The translations under genes were made by a program, and so were the position numbers. Source: Chitinophaga costaii (GTDB taxonomy: Bacteria > Bacteroidota > Bacteroidia > Chitinophagales > Chitinophagaceae). Taken from it: a stretch of 64,000 nt of DNA. Below, in pieces: positions 34,901 through 43,148 of the stretch. Positions within the stretch are counted from its first letter, which is position 1; each line of letters begins with the position of its first letter. The stretch covers positions 62,001 through 126,000 of the forward strand of contig NZ_FMAR01000008.1 of the NCBI RefSeq assembly GCF_900094705.1, read 5' to 3'. The notes beneath the pieces are model-generated. The model was not told the origin of the DNA. It saw only the letters and a program-made list of their open reading frames with translations, and ran no database searches.

Positions 34901-35592
34901 GCGTATCCTACCTGCCAGGCTTTGCTACCAACCCGCTGTTTGCTTACAAATTTGCAGGTCTGGACAATATGGGCGATCCGCAGATCCGGCTCACGGACAA
35001 GACGATCACCAAATCGCCTACTGCGCCCACAATCAACGATATTTATTACATGGGCACCACCGTGGCGCCGTATAATGGAAACCTCGCCAATACTTTCCTT
35101 TACAAAGCATTTTCCTTCACGGCTAATATCATTTATAATTTAGGTAATGTAATGCGCCGGGATGTAAATACTTTCTACACGGGCCGGCTGGGTGCCAGTT
35201 CTTCCTTTGGTTCGGACAACTACGCACCTTCCTTCCTGGACCGCTGGAAACAACCGGGCGACGAAGCGCATACCAATATTCCTGCTTACGTGCCGGGCTA
35301 CCAGAGCTACAATAGAAGAAATACAGACTTCTACACCAAAGGCACCTTAAATGTGGTAAGCGCCTCTTATGCCAAGCTGCGCGACATGACGCTGGCATAC
35401 ACCCTGCCGCCCAGCACCCTGCGCACCCTGAAGATACAGCGTATGGAGGTGTATGTGCAAACGACCAACTTCATGATATGGAAGGCCAATCACGATGGGA
35501 TAGATCCGGAATACCAATCACTGTCTTACGGAGGCAGGGCCCTTCCTCCTTATAAACACGCTTACAACGTGGGGCTGAACCTCACTTTTTAA
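31975..35592 (+). CDS. SusC-type TonB-dependent receptor with STN domain (Gld-MutS-M16 locus)
   Basis: A receptor of about 1205 residues. After a charged leader and a signal peptide that starts at M-M-K-L-T-V-V-L-L-F-V (ATG 32053) and is cleaved near T-M-A-Q, there is an STN domain (V-P-L-E-K-V-F-T-A-I-R-Q-Q-T-G-Y-K-F-F-Y), a carboxypeptidase-regulatory-like domain, a plug with VLKDAAAAAIWGARASNG, and the barrel ending in the typical aromatic residue (N-L-T-F). ATG 31849 is in frame, but the added 42 codons cover the leader repeat and look non-coding. With its FecR and sigma genes upstream, it should sense as well as import. SusD begins 24 bases later. Confidence 0.92.
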   Translation: MQFKCFVLLMPLPRVHRQGLSTKIGLMMKLTVVLLFVLVLQVSATTMAQTVTYTGKAVPLEKVFTAIRQQTGYKFFYRTEDLQGTPAVTLQLTNASLEQALKAALAEQPLSYYLEGKTVFISKAPAPVAVAPAAETPPGEVHGVVRDSKGRPIPGITVIAKHARTVTVSNEQGMFQFRNLAMSDTLMFSSVSYEPVTLPINDFMTVIMRERTVALSSVTVTYNNGYQVLSAERATGSFGKPDMKVFHERVGTNDLVARLEGQVAGLVVTTGLNASIVNRNGSGASVNASVLRGTDNTNGDQPLYVLNGVIVHDFSAVNSDDIEDITVLKDAAAAAIWGARASNGIIVVTTKSGTKNQRLTVSYSGYLNYQGKPNFGYQPMMNSHQFIQAAREIFDPVSYPYRSLTYSTIAPHDQFLYDAYRGKITQAQANAGLDSLASVNNWKQVKDLLYQPALTDNHSLSVSGGTNAYSFYATLGYTGTQSNTPGTKSNAYRIAISQDMNLGSRVHIGLNTTMINTIGSQDNAIAISHGFLPYQMFRDNEGNNLDMNYLYGLSDSLRRDYGARSRINTDYNPMNERKYGYQHINNLSLNATANIAVEIWKGIRFEGTYGYQKAPGSNQYYQDNKTLAQRKNNIAFTVAPTVNAVPVYYLPLTGGYYISTNNDQRNWTIRNQLVYTATPRGGKDALSLQAGQEAQEDYTYRTDATSYGYNNQLGSSALVDYKTLSQGLFGTVSGYGFLSRQPFTINTTLTRYNSYFALGNYTFNHKYSVDLNWRQDHSNLFGSDVSSQNKPTWSAGAKWHIAGEEFLQPVKWLNDLALRATYGITGNSPYLGAATYQDVLYSVPASQSGGVAGDALSISSPANRSVTWERTKTTNIGVDFAVLKRRISGAIEWYDRISDGLLASTPLNPFSGYTSTKGNLGKYTNQGIEITLHTQNIVTENFSWSSTFLFSYNKNKLVAIGIPNSYQNTVSYRMQGVSYLPGFATNPLFAYKFAGLDNMGDPQIRLTDKTITKSPTAPTINDIYYMGTTVAPYNGNLANTFLYKAFSFTANIIYNLGNVMRRDVNTFYTGRLGASSSFGSDNYAPSFLDRWKQPGDEAHTNIPAYVPGYQSYNRRNTDFYTKGTLNVVSASYAKLRDMTLAYTLPPSTLRTLKIQRMEVYVQTTNFMIWKANHDGIDPEYQSLSYGGRALPPYKHAYNVGLNLTF

Positions 35593-35616
35593 ATTACCCT
35601 TAAACTAAGCAGGATC

Positions 35617-37086
35617 ATGAGAAAAATACTCGCCTGGCCGCTATATATATCACTTATACTGGTATTCAGCCAATGCAAAAAAAGTTTCCTGGAGGTAGTT
35701 CCGCAAGGCAACCAGGTGGCGGTGACCACCTCGGATTACGACTTGCTGATGAATGACCCTAACTTCTATAACGAGCCATATGCCGGTGGCTGGCAGGAAC
35801 CTGTGCTGATGGGCGACGAAGTGTCTGCCCTGGGCGCTTACCAGGATAACCTGCCTGTACCTTTCGAAGCAAGGCTGTTCCAATGGCAGGATAAGATCAA
35901 TTATGAAGAAGATCCTTTGCCTTTTTTTATTACGAACTGTTTGGGGTATATGTACACCTTCAATAAGGTGATCAGTGAAGTAGATGGTGCTACCGAAGGA
36001 ACCGATGCACAAAAAACGGCCCTCAAAGCCGAAGCCAAGGCCAATCGTGCTTTCCTAAATTATTCGCTCATCAATTATTATGCGAAGCCCTATGTAGCTG
36101 CCACGGCGGCCACCGATCCGGGGTTTCCCATCATTACGGAGGCCGCCGTAACGGGGGTAACGTATAACAGGGGAACCGTGCAGCAGATGTATGATTTCAT
36201 TATACAGGATCTGAAAGACGCCGTAGCCGGCCTGCCAGTGCAGCAGTTGTACAAGACCCGCTTTTCCCGGCCTGCCGCAGAAGGACTGTTGGGCAAGGTG
36301 TACCTCTTTATGGGTCGCAGCAGCGATGCTTTGCCATTGCTGAATGCCGCCTTTGCCGACCTGGCCACGGCTGGCAATACTACGCTGTATGACTACAACC
36401 AAACATTTGCACCAGGTGGCGCTTTCTTACCCATAGATCCTACTTTTGGGCCTGCTAGTAATTTTAATAGTCTTACTGATCTTACAGAAGATGTAGTAAC
36501 CCGCATGTTCATCAATAGCACTTTTAGCGGCAACCAGTTGGGCAACGATGGGCTGGTGTTGAGCAACGAAGACAAGGCGCTCTATGATCCCCGCGACCTG
36601 CGCCTGTTGCTATACACCCAGAATGACCCGGATGGAAATTCTAACCCCAACGGGTTATTGCGTAAATATGGTTCTACCTATACCCGCTGGGGCTTACAGC
36701 TATCCGAACTATACCTGCTGCGGGCCGAATGCAAAGCCCGTCTTAACGACCTGCCCGGCGCCATTGCCGACCTGGAAGTGTTGCGTAGCCACCGCATGCC
36801 GGCAAACATTGCCCCCGTGCCGGCGGTGGCAGCCGCCAGCCAGGCCGCCCTGGTGCATTTTATCATCGACGAGCGTATCCGGGAATTTGCGCTGGAAGGC
36901 TATCGCTGGTTCGATATGCGCCGGCTTTCGGTAGATCCCCTGTATGCCGGTATAACGTTTACGCATATACACTATAATACAGACGGCACTACTACCAGCT
37001 ACACCCTGAACCAACCCAACCGTTTGGTTTTACAGCTTCCCCCGAAGTATATAGAAACCAATCCCGGCATGGAAAACAATCCATAA
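35617..37086 (+). CDS. SusD/RagB-type surface lipoprotein (Gld-MutS-M16 locus)
   Basis: A 489-residue SusD homologue; lipobox V-F-S-Q-C with Cys20, then K-K-S-F-L-E-V-V-P-Q-G-N. Typical segments: A-K-A-N-R-A-F-L-N-Y-S-L-I-N-Y-Y, S-E-L-Y-L-L-R-A-E-C-K-A-R and R-I-R-E-F-A-L-E-G-Y-R-W-F-D-M-R-R-L. It pairs with the preceding receptor. The ABC ATPase gene begins 32 bases later on the same strand, with no terminator between, so import and ABC genes appear to share a transcript. Confidence 0.93.
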   Translation: MRKILAWPLYISLILVFSQCKKSFLEVVPQGNQVAVTTSDYDLLMNDPNFYNEPYAGGWQEPVLMGDEVSALGAYQDNLPVPFEARLFQWQDKINYEEDPLPFFITNCLGYMYTFNKVISEVDGATEGTDAQKTALKAEAKANRAFLNYSLINYYAKPYVAATAATDPGFPIITEAAVTGVTYNRGTVQQMYDFIIQDLKDAVAGLPVQQLYKTRFSRPAAEGLLGKVYLFMGRSSDALPLLNAAFADLATAGNTTLYDYNQTFAPGGAFLPIDPTFGPASNFNSLTDLTEDVVTRMFINSTFSGNQLGNDGLVLSNEDKALYDPRDLRLLLYTQNDPDGNSNPNGLLRKYGSTYTRWGLQLSELYLLRAECKARLNDLPGAIADLEVLRSHRMPANIAPVPAVAAASQAALVHFIIDERIREFALEGYRWFDMRRLSVDPLYAGITFTHIHYNTDGTTTSYTLNQPNRLVLQLPPKYIETNPGMENNP

Positions 37087-37118
37087 AAATTATTTCCGCC
37101 ACACCACACATCATCAAC

Positions 37119-38051
37119 ATGAAAACGATAGTAAAGCTCGAACACCTGTCGCATAAATACGCGACAGCCTGGGCGATCCGTGATATTAATATGGAGATTG
37201 CCGATACCGGCATCGTAGGTTTGCTGGGCTCCAATGGGGCCGGTAAATCCACTACGATGAACATTCTCTGCGGGGCGCTAAACCAAACCGAAGGCAATGT
37301 GTACATCCATGGCATCAATATGCGGGAACATCCCCAGGAGGCTAAGCGGGAAATAGGTTTCTTGCCGCAAAACCCGCCGCTGTACATGGATCTTACGGTA
37401 AACGAGTACCTGCACTACTGCGCAGATCTGCGCCTGATGCCCAAAGAAAAAATAAAACCAGCCATGGACGAGGCCAAAGAAAGGTGTGGTATTGCGCATT
37501 TCAGCCAGCGCCTTATCCGCAACCTTTCCGGCGGCTACCGCCAGCGCGTGGGCATAGCCCAGGCCATTATTCATAAGCCAAGGCTCGTCGTTCTCGACGA
37601 GCCTACCAATGGGCTGGACCCCAACCAGATCATCGAGGTAAGGGCATTGATCAAAGACATTGCGGTAGATAGAGCGGTGATCTTTTCTTCCCATATTTTA
37701 TCGGAAGTGCAGTTACTCTGTAAGGAAATCAAAATGATTGAAGGCGGGCGTATAGTATTTTCCGATAGCATGGATGCATTCAACAATTACGTAGAGCCGC
37801 ACAGTGTGCTGCTGCACATGGAAAACCCTCCCACGGAAGTGGAACTGCTCGCCGTGAGCGGGGTGACGAAAGTAGACTTCCTCACGGCCAGGCAGGTACG
37901 CGTGTATTTCAACGGCGACCAGGAAATATCGGAACGCCTCATTACCGCCAGCGTACAAAAAGGCTGGCGCCTGCGGGAGATCAGCATCGATAAGAGCGCG
38001 CTGGACGAGATATTCAAACAATTGTCGAATCAAACATCCCTTCAATCTTAA
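37119..38051 (+). CDS. ABC transporter ATP-binding protein (GldA-like)
   Basis: A 310-residue cytoplasmic ATPase that drives the following permease. Walker A G-S-N-G-A-G-K-S-T (about 36-44), Q-loop around L-P-Q-N-P-P-L-Y, signature L-S-G-G-Y-R-Q-R-V, Walker B R-L-V-V-L-D-E-P-T-N-G-L-D-P and the H-loop S-S-H-I-L are all intact. The C-terminal about 80 residues are the extra domain typical of GldA/NatA/CcmA-type exporters. The permease gene follows after six bases. In gliding bacteria GldA-FG is tied to motility, but outside that set such genes serve other exporters; here the context is an uptake locus. Confidence 0.9.
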   Translation: MKTIVKLEHLSHKYATAWAIRDINMEIADTGIVGLLGSNGAGKSTTMNILCGALNQTEGNVYIHGINMREHPQEAKREIGFLPQNPPLYMDLTVNEYLHYCADLRLMPKEKIKPAMDEAKERCGIAHFSQRLIRNLSGGYRQRVGIAQAIIHKPRLVVLDEPTNGLDPNQIIEVRALIKDIAVDRAVIFSSHILSEVQLLCKEIKMIEGGRIVFSDSMDAFNNYVEPHSVLLHMENPPTEVELLAVSGVTKVDFLTARQVRVYFNGDQEISERLITASVQKGWRLREISIDKSALDEIFKQLSNQTSLQS

Positions 38052-38057
38052 TCATTC

Positions 38058-40370
38058 ATGAAGACGGTATTTAAAATTTCCAAAACGGAACTGCTTACCT
38101 TGTTTTATTCCCCCATTGCCTGGTTCCTGATCATTGTATTTTTGGTGCAATGCGGTATGGCCTATATCGGCATGGTAGAAAGTAATGTGAGAACGCAGGA
38201 GATAGGCGGCCTTGGACTGGACTATATGAACGATCTCACCGGCCGTATATTTGGCGGCCGTAGTGGGGTGTTTAGCAGTGTGATGGAAAAATTATATTTC
38301 TATATTCCCCTGCTTACCATGGGGCTCATTAGCCGGGAAACCAGCAGTGGTACCATTAAGCTCCTGTATTCTTCCCCCATTAAAGTATGGCAGATTGTGC
38401 TGGGCAAATACTTTAGTATGATGGTATACAGCCTGCTGATGATTTTTATGCTGGGCATTTTTATCGTATGTGCAAAGTTCAATTTGCAACATGCAGACCT
38501 GTCTATGCTTTTGTCGGGCGCACTGGGTTTCTACCTGCTGCTGTGCGCTTATGCTGCCATTGGTTTGTTTATGTCCAGTCTTACCACTTACCAGGTGGTA
38601 GCTGCGGTAAGTACCTTTGTCATGATCGGTGTATTGAGTTATATAGGTAAGTTGTGGCAGGGCATAGCAGTAGTGCGCGACTTCACATATTTCCTGTCTT
38701 TGCAGGGCCGTACGGAACATATGTTGGTTGGCCTTATCACCTCCAAGGATATTTTTTATTTTGTGATTATCGTGTACATTTTCCTGGGCCTTACCATCCT
38801 GAAATTAAAAGCGGGTATGGAGTCTAAATCATTGGCTGTACAGGTATTCCGTTATGTATCAGTTGTTATCTCAGGCATGGTGCTGGGCTATATTACGAGC
38901 CGGCCCGCACTGGTGGGCTATCTGGACGCTACCGCCCAAAAAACGCATACCCTCACACCCACGGTGCAACAGCTTATGCAGGAAATGGGGAATGATAAAC
39001 TGGAAATCACCGCTTACAATAACCTGCTCGGCAGGTATTATTATGTAGGACTCCCCGAACAGCGGAACAGCTTCCTGCAGTTATGGGAACCCTACTTGCG
39101 CTTTAAACCGGATATTGATTTTAAGTATGTGAATTATTACGATACTTCTTACGATAATTCCATGATGATGTTTGGCGCTTACAAAGGCAAAAATACCCGC
39201 GAGGTGGCGGAACAAATTGCCAAAGGCTCCGACATCGATCTGTCTGATTATAAAACGCCTGCCGAAATTCGCCGTATCATTAATTTAAAACCGGAACTGA
39301 ACCGCTTTGTAATGCAGCTGCATTACAAAGGCCGTACTACTTACCTGCGCATTTTTGATGACCAGGTAACTTTTCCCGGTGAAACGGAAGTGGCTGCCGC
39401 ATTGAAACGCTTGATGCAGGCGCATATGCCGAAGATTGTTTTCCTGACCGGCGAGCTGGAACGCAGTATACTGAAAACGGGCGACCGGGAAATAAATAGG
39501 CAGGCCAATCTTATCACCTTCCGTTATTCGCTGGTGAACCAGGGCTTTGATGTGGATACTTTGAATGCCAGTACCCAGGACATTCCCACCAATATTTCCG
39601 CGCTGGTAATTGCAGACCCCAAGATGGCATTCAGTTCGCTGGCACTGGAAAGATTACGCCGTTACATTCACGATGGAGGCAACCTGCTGGTAATGGGAGA
39701 GCCGGGCAAACAGTCCGTAGTAAACCCATTGCTGCAACAGGTAGGCGTACAGCTTATGGAGGGAGAAATTGTACAACCCAGCGAAGATATGGCCCCCGAC
39801 CTGGCCACGCCGCAGCTATCTTCCTTTGCCGCTACCTTTTCCAAATCGCTTGCAAAAGCTTTTAACGATTCGGTGCCGGTAACCAATCTTGGCGGTACTG
39901 CTTTGTCTTATACGTCAGACAGCGGTTTTACCGTTCACCCGCTGCTGGTGACCAATGAAAAGAAAAGTTGGTTAACCAAAGGTAAGCTGGTAGCCGATTC
40001 TGCCACCGTTGTTTTTACGGCGGCCAACGGGGACGAACAAAAAGCTTTCCCCACCGCCCTGGGTCTTACGCGCCAGGTGAATAACAAAGAACAGCGCATC
40101 ATTGTAATTGGCGACGCAGATCTGATGAGCAACGCTGAGCTTGTAAGGTACAATGTAAAAGCCGCCAACTTTTTCTTCAATACCGGCATGTTTAGCTGGT
40201 TAAGCTACGGCCAGTTTCCTATCGACGCATCCCGGCCCGATGGAAAAGACAAGCGCATGAACATGACCAGTACTGGCGTTGCCCGCCTGAAGTTGTTCTT
40301 GGTATGGATACTGCCCGCCGCTGTGCTGCTGGTGGCAGCCATCCTGCTCATCCGTCGCAAACGGAAATAG
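38058..40370 (+). CDS. Fused GldF-like permease and GldG-like protein
   Basis: A 770-residue membrane protein. The first about 265 residues are a six-helix ABC-2 permease (start P-I-A-W-F-L-I-I-V-F-L-V, later G-L-I-S-R-E-T-S-S-G-T-I-K-L-L-Y-S-S-P). The middle (about 290-690) is a soluble GldG-type domain (ABC_transp_aux/DUF4350-like), facing the periplasm, with I-V-F-L-T-G-E-L-E-R and G-G-N-L-L-V-M-G-E-P-G. A final membrane helix ends in R-R-K-R-K. GldF and GldG are separate genes in the classic system, so the fusion shows that they work as one part. It forms an exporter or a force-coupling machine with the GldA-like ATPase. The next gene starts 86 bases downstream. Confidence 0.88.
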   Translation: MKTVFKISKTELLTLFYSPIAWFLIIVFLVQCGMAYIGMVESNVRTQEIGGLGLDYMNDLTGRIFGGRSGVFSSVMEKLYFYIPLLTMGLISRETSSGTIKLLYSSPIKVWQIVLGKYFSMMVYSLLMIFMLGIFIVCAKFNLQHADLSMLLSGALGFYLLLCAYAAIGLFMSSLTTYQVVAAVSTFVMIGVLSYIGKLWQGIAVVRDFTYFLSLQGRTEHMLVGLITSKDIFYFVIIVYIFLGLTILKLKAGMESKSLAVQVFRYVSVVISGMVLGYITSRPALVGYLDATAQKTHTLTPTVQQLMQEMGNDKLEITAYNNLLGRYYYVGLPEQRNSFLQLWEPYLRFKPDIDFKYVNYYDTSYDNSMMMFGAYKGKNTREVAEQIAKGSDIDLSDYKTPAEIRRIINLKPELNRFVMQLHYKGRTTYLRIFDDQVTFPGETEVAAALKRLMQAHMPKIVFLTGELERSILKTGDREINRQANLITFRYSLVNQGFDVDTLNASTQDIPTNISALVIADPKMAFSSLALERLRRYIHDGGNLLVMGEPGKQSVVNPLLQQVGVQLMEGEIVQPSEDMAPDLATPQLSSFAATFSKSLAKAFNDSVPVTNLGGTALSYTSDSGFTVHPLLVTNEKKSWLTKGKLVADSATVVFTAANGDEQKAFPTALGLTRQVNNKEQRIIVIGDADLMSNAELVRYNVKAANFFFNTGMFSWLSYGQFPIDASRPDGKDKRMNMTSTGVARLKLFLVWILPAAVLLVAAILLIRRKRK

Positions 40371-40456
40371 CTGGTAGAAACGGGTGCGGGTGAGGGTTAT
40401 AAAGTACTGCTACACACCTTCCATCATCCTTGTTACAGTACATAATAAAAATGTAA

Positions 40457-41794
40457 ATGCTATTCACGACCGATAAACAAACACTGGAAGATCTCAATAT
40501 TTTTGGCAAGTATGGGAGCGATGCAGTGTACCATATCTTTAACCGCACGGTAACCCGTGGTGGAGCGGCGGTACTGGAAGAAATGTTTCAATATCCACTT
40601 ACCGACGAAAAGGCCATTAACCGGCGCAGTGGCATTATACAATATTTTGCTGCTGCAGGTAAAGACTTTCCCTTCCCCGCCAGTTATTTCGATGCGATAG
40701 CACCTTACCTGGCCAATACGGATGAGCGCAGCAAACTGACTGGCGATGCGCCCAATATTGCCCGGAAAATTTCCCACCTGGTGGCCATGGATGGCGATAC
40801 CGTGATGATCCATAAAGGCATAAAGGCATTGGCAGCGCTGCTCAAAGGCATGGCGCAATTTATAAGCTTGCTGGATATAGCTGCTGGTCATCCCTACCGG
40901 CTGGATAAAGACGCAATAGATGCCTTGCTGGCAGCACCAGACTTTGCCCCCGTGCTGGCCCTTGCCGGTGTTGCAAAACTTTCGCAGGACCAACTGGTGG
41001 CCTACGACACATTGTTTCGCTTCCGGCATCGCCCTGCCATACAGCGTTTGCTGACCTACATTTACCAGCTAGATGTATACCTGTCTGTAGCCAAAGTAGG
41101 TGCAGCGCGGGGATTTGCTTCACCGAAGGCCTTGCCCAAAGAACGACAGGTATTAAACCTGCAAGGGGTATACCATCCGCAGGTGAAAAATGCCGTGCCA
41201 AACAACCTGCATATTTCGCCGGAGAGCAATGTATTGTTTCTCACGGGGGCCAATATGGCGGGCAAATCTACCTTTATGAAATCGCTGAGCATCGCGCTGT
41301 TCCTCGCCCACATGGGCTTTCCGGTGCCGGCGCGCGTTATGGAGTTTTCGGCGCTGGATGGTATTTACACGACCATTAACCTGCCGGATAACCTGGGCAT
41401 GGGCGCCAGTCATTTTTATGCGGAAGTACTGCGGGTGAAAAAAATGGCGTACGAACTGGGGCAGGGCAAAAACCTGTTCATCGTATTTGATGAATTGTTC
41501 CGGGGTACCAATGTAAAAGACGCGTACGAAGCCACCATAGCCATCACCCAGGCCTTTGCCCGCAAGCGCAATAGTCTGTTTGTGATCTCTACCCATATTA
41601 TTGAAGCAGGGGAAGTACTGCGGGAAAAATGTTCCAACGTGCGCTTCTTGTACTTGCCCACCCGGATGAATGGTCATCATCCCGTATATACGTACACGTT
41701 AGCAGAAGGCATCACCGACGACCGCCATGGCATGGTCATCATTCACAATGAGGGCATCCTGGATATGCTGAAGGCTGGTCTTCATAAAAAATAA
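40457..41794 (+). CDS. MutS-like ATPase lacking mismatch-binding domains, copy 1
   Basis: A 445-residue protein with the core/lever region of MutS (about 1-245) and the MutS ATPase domain. Walker A is G264-A-N-M-A-G-K-S-T272, Walker B F-D345-E346-L-F-R-G-T-N, and the switch region S-T-H-I-I-E-A-G is intact. The mismatch-reading domain I (with its Phe-x-Glu) and the connector domain II are absent, and the protein is about half the length of MutS. It cannot do standard mismatch repair. No signal peptide. The second copy starts four bases after its stop. Genes of this shape next to SusC/SusD, ABC and M16 genes suggest a new task, perhaps as a cytosolic switch or DNA-structure binder. Confidence 0.88.
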   Translation: MLFTTDKQTLEDLNIFGKYGSDAVYHIFNRTVTRGGAAVLEEMFQYPLTDEKAINRRSGIIQYFAAAGKDFPFPASYFDAIAPYLANTDERSKLTGDAPNIARKISHLVAMDGDTVMIHKGIKALAALLKGMAQFISLLDIAAGHPYRLDKDAIDALLAAPDFAPVLALAGVAKLSQDQLVAYDTLFRFRHRPAIQRLLTYIYQLDVYLSVAKVGAARGFASPKALPKERQVLNLQGVYHPQVKNAVPNNLHISPESNVLFLTGANMAGKSTFMKSLSIALFLAHMGFPVPARVMEFSALDGIYTTINLPDNLGMGASHFYAEVLRVKKMAYELGQGKNLFIVFDELFRGTNVKDAYEATIAITQAFARKRNSLFVISTHIIEAGEVLREKCSNVRFLYLPTRMNGHHPVYTYTLAEGITDDRHGMVIIHNEGILDMLKAGLHKK

Positions 41795-41798
41795 GTTT

Positions 41799-43106
41799 AT
41801 GGCTTTTATTGCGGATAAACAAACGCTGGAAGATCTGAATTTGCTGGGCAAGTTTAAGCCACAGTCTATCTATAACCTGTTTAACAAAGTGCGCACCACT
41901 GGTGGCGAGCGGCTGTTGGAGTCCATGTTTCAGCAACCCCTTACTGATCCGGATGCCATCAATATCCGCAGTGGTATTTTCCGTTATTTCCAGGACAACG
42001 CCCTGGTTTTTCCGGTGTCGCAGACGGTGTTTCTCCGGGCGGAAAACTTTCTGAGCCAGGGAACAGGCGGTAACAAACTGTGGGTACTGGCCATGAGCCT
42101 GCGCAGGAAAATAACGGCCACCCTGCTGCGCGACGGGCAGTTTGCAGCTTTGCAGGATGGCATGGCTGCAACCGTGGAACTACTGCGTTCCCTGCGGGCC
42201 TTTGCCGCCGTGCTGGATACCGCTGGCAGTCCTTACCATGCCCAGGCCACGGAACTCAAAGCACTACTGGCAAACCAGCGACTGGATGGGGTAGTGGCAG
42301 CATCTGGCCACTTATCGGCCTGGCAACAGGCCCGGTACGATTTCCTGCTGCGCAATGCCCTGCGCGATGAAATAGAAAAAATATTGAATCATCTTTACGC
42401 GTTGGATGTGTATATGGCCGTGAGCGAGGTGGCGAAGGCGCGCAACTTCACTTATGCACGGGCATTGCCCAAAGCGCAAAATCTGGTGCGCACCACGGCG
42501 CTGTACCATCCGGCGCTGGAACATGCGGTGGCCAATTCTATTGACCTGGATAGCCAGAGCAACCTGCTATTCCTCACGGGGGCCAACATGGCGGGCAAAT
42601 CTACCTTCATGAAATCTTTTGGCATTGCGGTATACCTGGCCCACATGGGCTTTCCGGTGGCAGCACATCACATGGAGTTCTCCGTGCGCGACGGCCTGTA
42701 TTCCTCCATTAACGTGCCGGATAACCTGAGCATGGGCTATAGCCACTTTTACGCCGAGGTGCTGCGGGTAAAAACAGTGGCCCAAGATGTGGCAGCAGGG
42801 AAAGACCTGGTAGTGATCTTTGACGAACTGTTTAAGGGAACCAATGTAAAAGATGCATACGATGCCACGCTTGCGGTAACCGCCGCATTTGCGGCCTACC
42901 GCCATTGCTTTTTCCTCATTTCTACCCATATTATTGAAGTAGGCGAAGCCCTTAAAAAGGAGCGTATTGGCGGCCAATATGCCTATATGCCCACCGTTAT
43001 GGAGGGAACAATACCCCGTTATCCCTACCGCTTAAAGGAAGGAATTACCAATGACCGGCACGGAATGATGATTATCGGTAATGAACAAATTCTGGAAATG
43101 ATGTAG
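41799..43106 (+). CDS. MutS-like ATPase lacking mismatch-binding domains, copy 2
   Basis: A 435-residue paralogue of the preceding protein with the same architecture: opening D-K-Q-T-L-E-D-L-N, Walker A G261-A-N-M-A-G-K-S-T, Walker B F-D342-E343-L-F-K-G-T-N and S-T-H-I-I-E-V-G. The ATPase halves are alike nearly word for word (F-P-V-x-A-x-x-M-E-F-S, S-H-F-Y-A-E-V-L-R-V-K), while the N-terminal halves differ more. MutS-family ATPases work as dimers, so the tandem pair probably forms a heterodimer. Likely origin: tandem duplication followed by specialisation. Confidence 0.88.
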   Translation: MAFIADKQTLEDLNLLGKFKPQSIYNLFNKVRTTGGERLLESMFQQPLTDPDAINIRSGIFRYFQDNALVFPVSQTVFLRAENFLSQGTGGNKLWVLAMSLRRKITATLLRDGQFAALQDGMAATVELLRSLRAFAAVLDTAGSPYHAQATELKALLANQRLDGVVAASGHLSAWQQARYDFLLRNALRDEIEKILNHLYALDVYMAVSEVAKARNFTYARALPKAQNLVRTTALYHPALEHAVANSIDLDSQSNLLFLTGANMAGKSTFMKSFGIAVYLAHMGFPVAAHHMEFSVRDGLYSSINVPDNLSMGYSHFYAEVLRVKTVAQDVAAGKDLVVIFDELFKGTNVKDAYDATLAVTAAFAAYRHCFFLISTHIIEVGEALKKERIGGQYAYMPTVMEGTIPRYPYRLKEGITNDRHGMMIIGNEQILEMM

Positions 43107-43111
43107 GTTTG
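43104..43111 (+). promoter_or_regulatory. Possible internal promoter box (TAGGTTTG) before the M16 gene
   Basis: An exact TAnnTTTG match that includes the TAG stop of the second MutS-like gene and would give a leader of about 30 bases before ATG 43149. No -33 TTTG is clear, and chance occurrence cannot be excluded. Confidence 0.3.
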
Positions 43112-43148
43112 AGGAAGAATTCTAAACCAACGATTAAAAAAAACAACA

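Noticed and set aside
37119-40370. Annotation of the ABC genes as gliding motility genes
   Set aside because: Only similarity to GldA/F/G is visible; no other gliding genes are present in the window.
40457-43106. Annotation of the tandem genes as DNA mismatch repair MutS
   Set aside because: Domains I and II are absent, and no mutL or full MutS is nearby.
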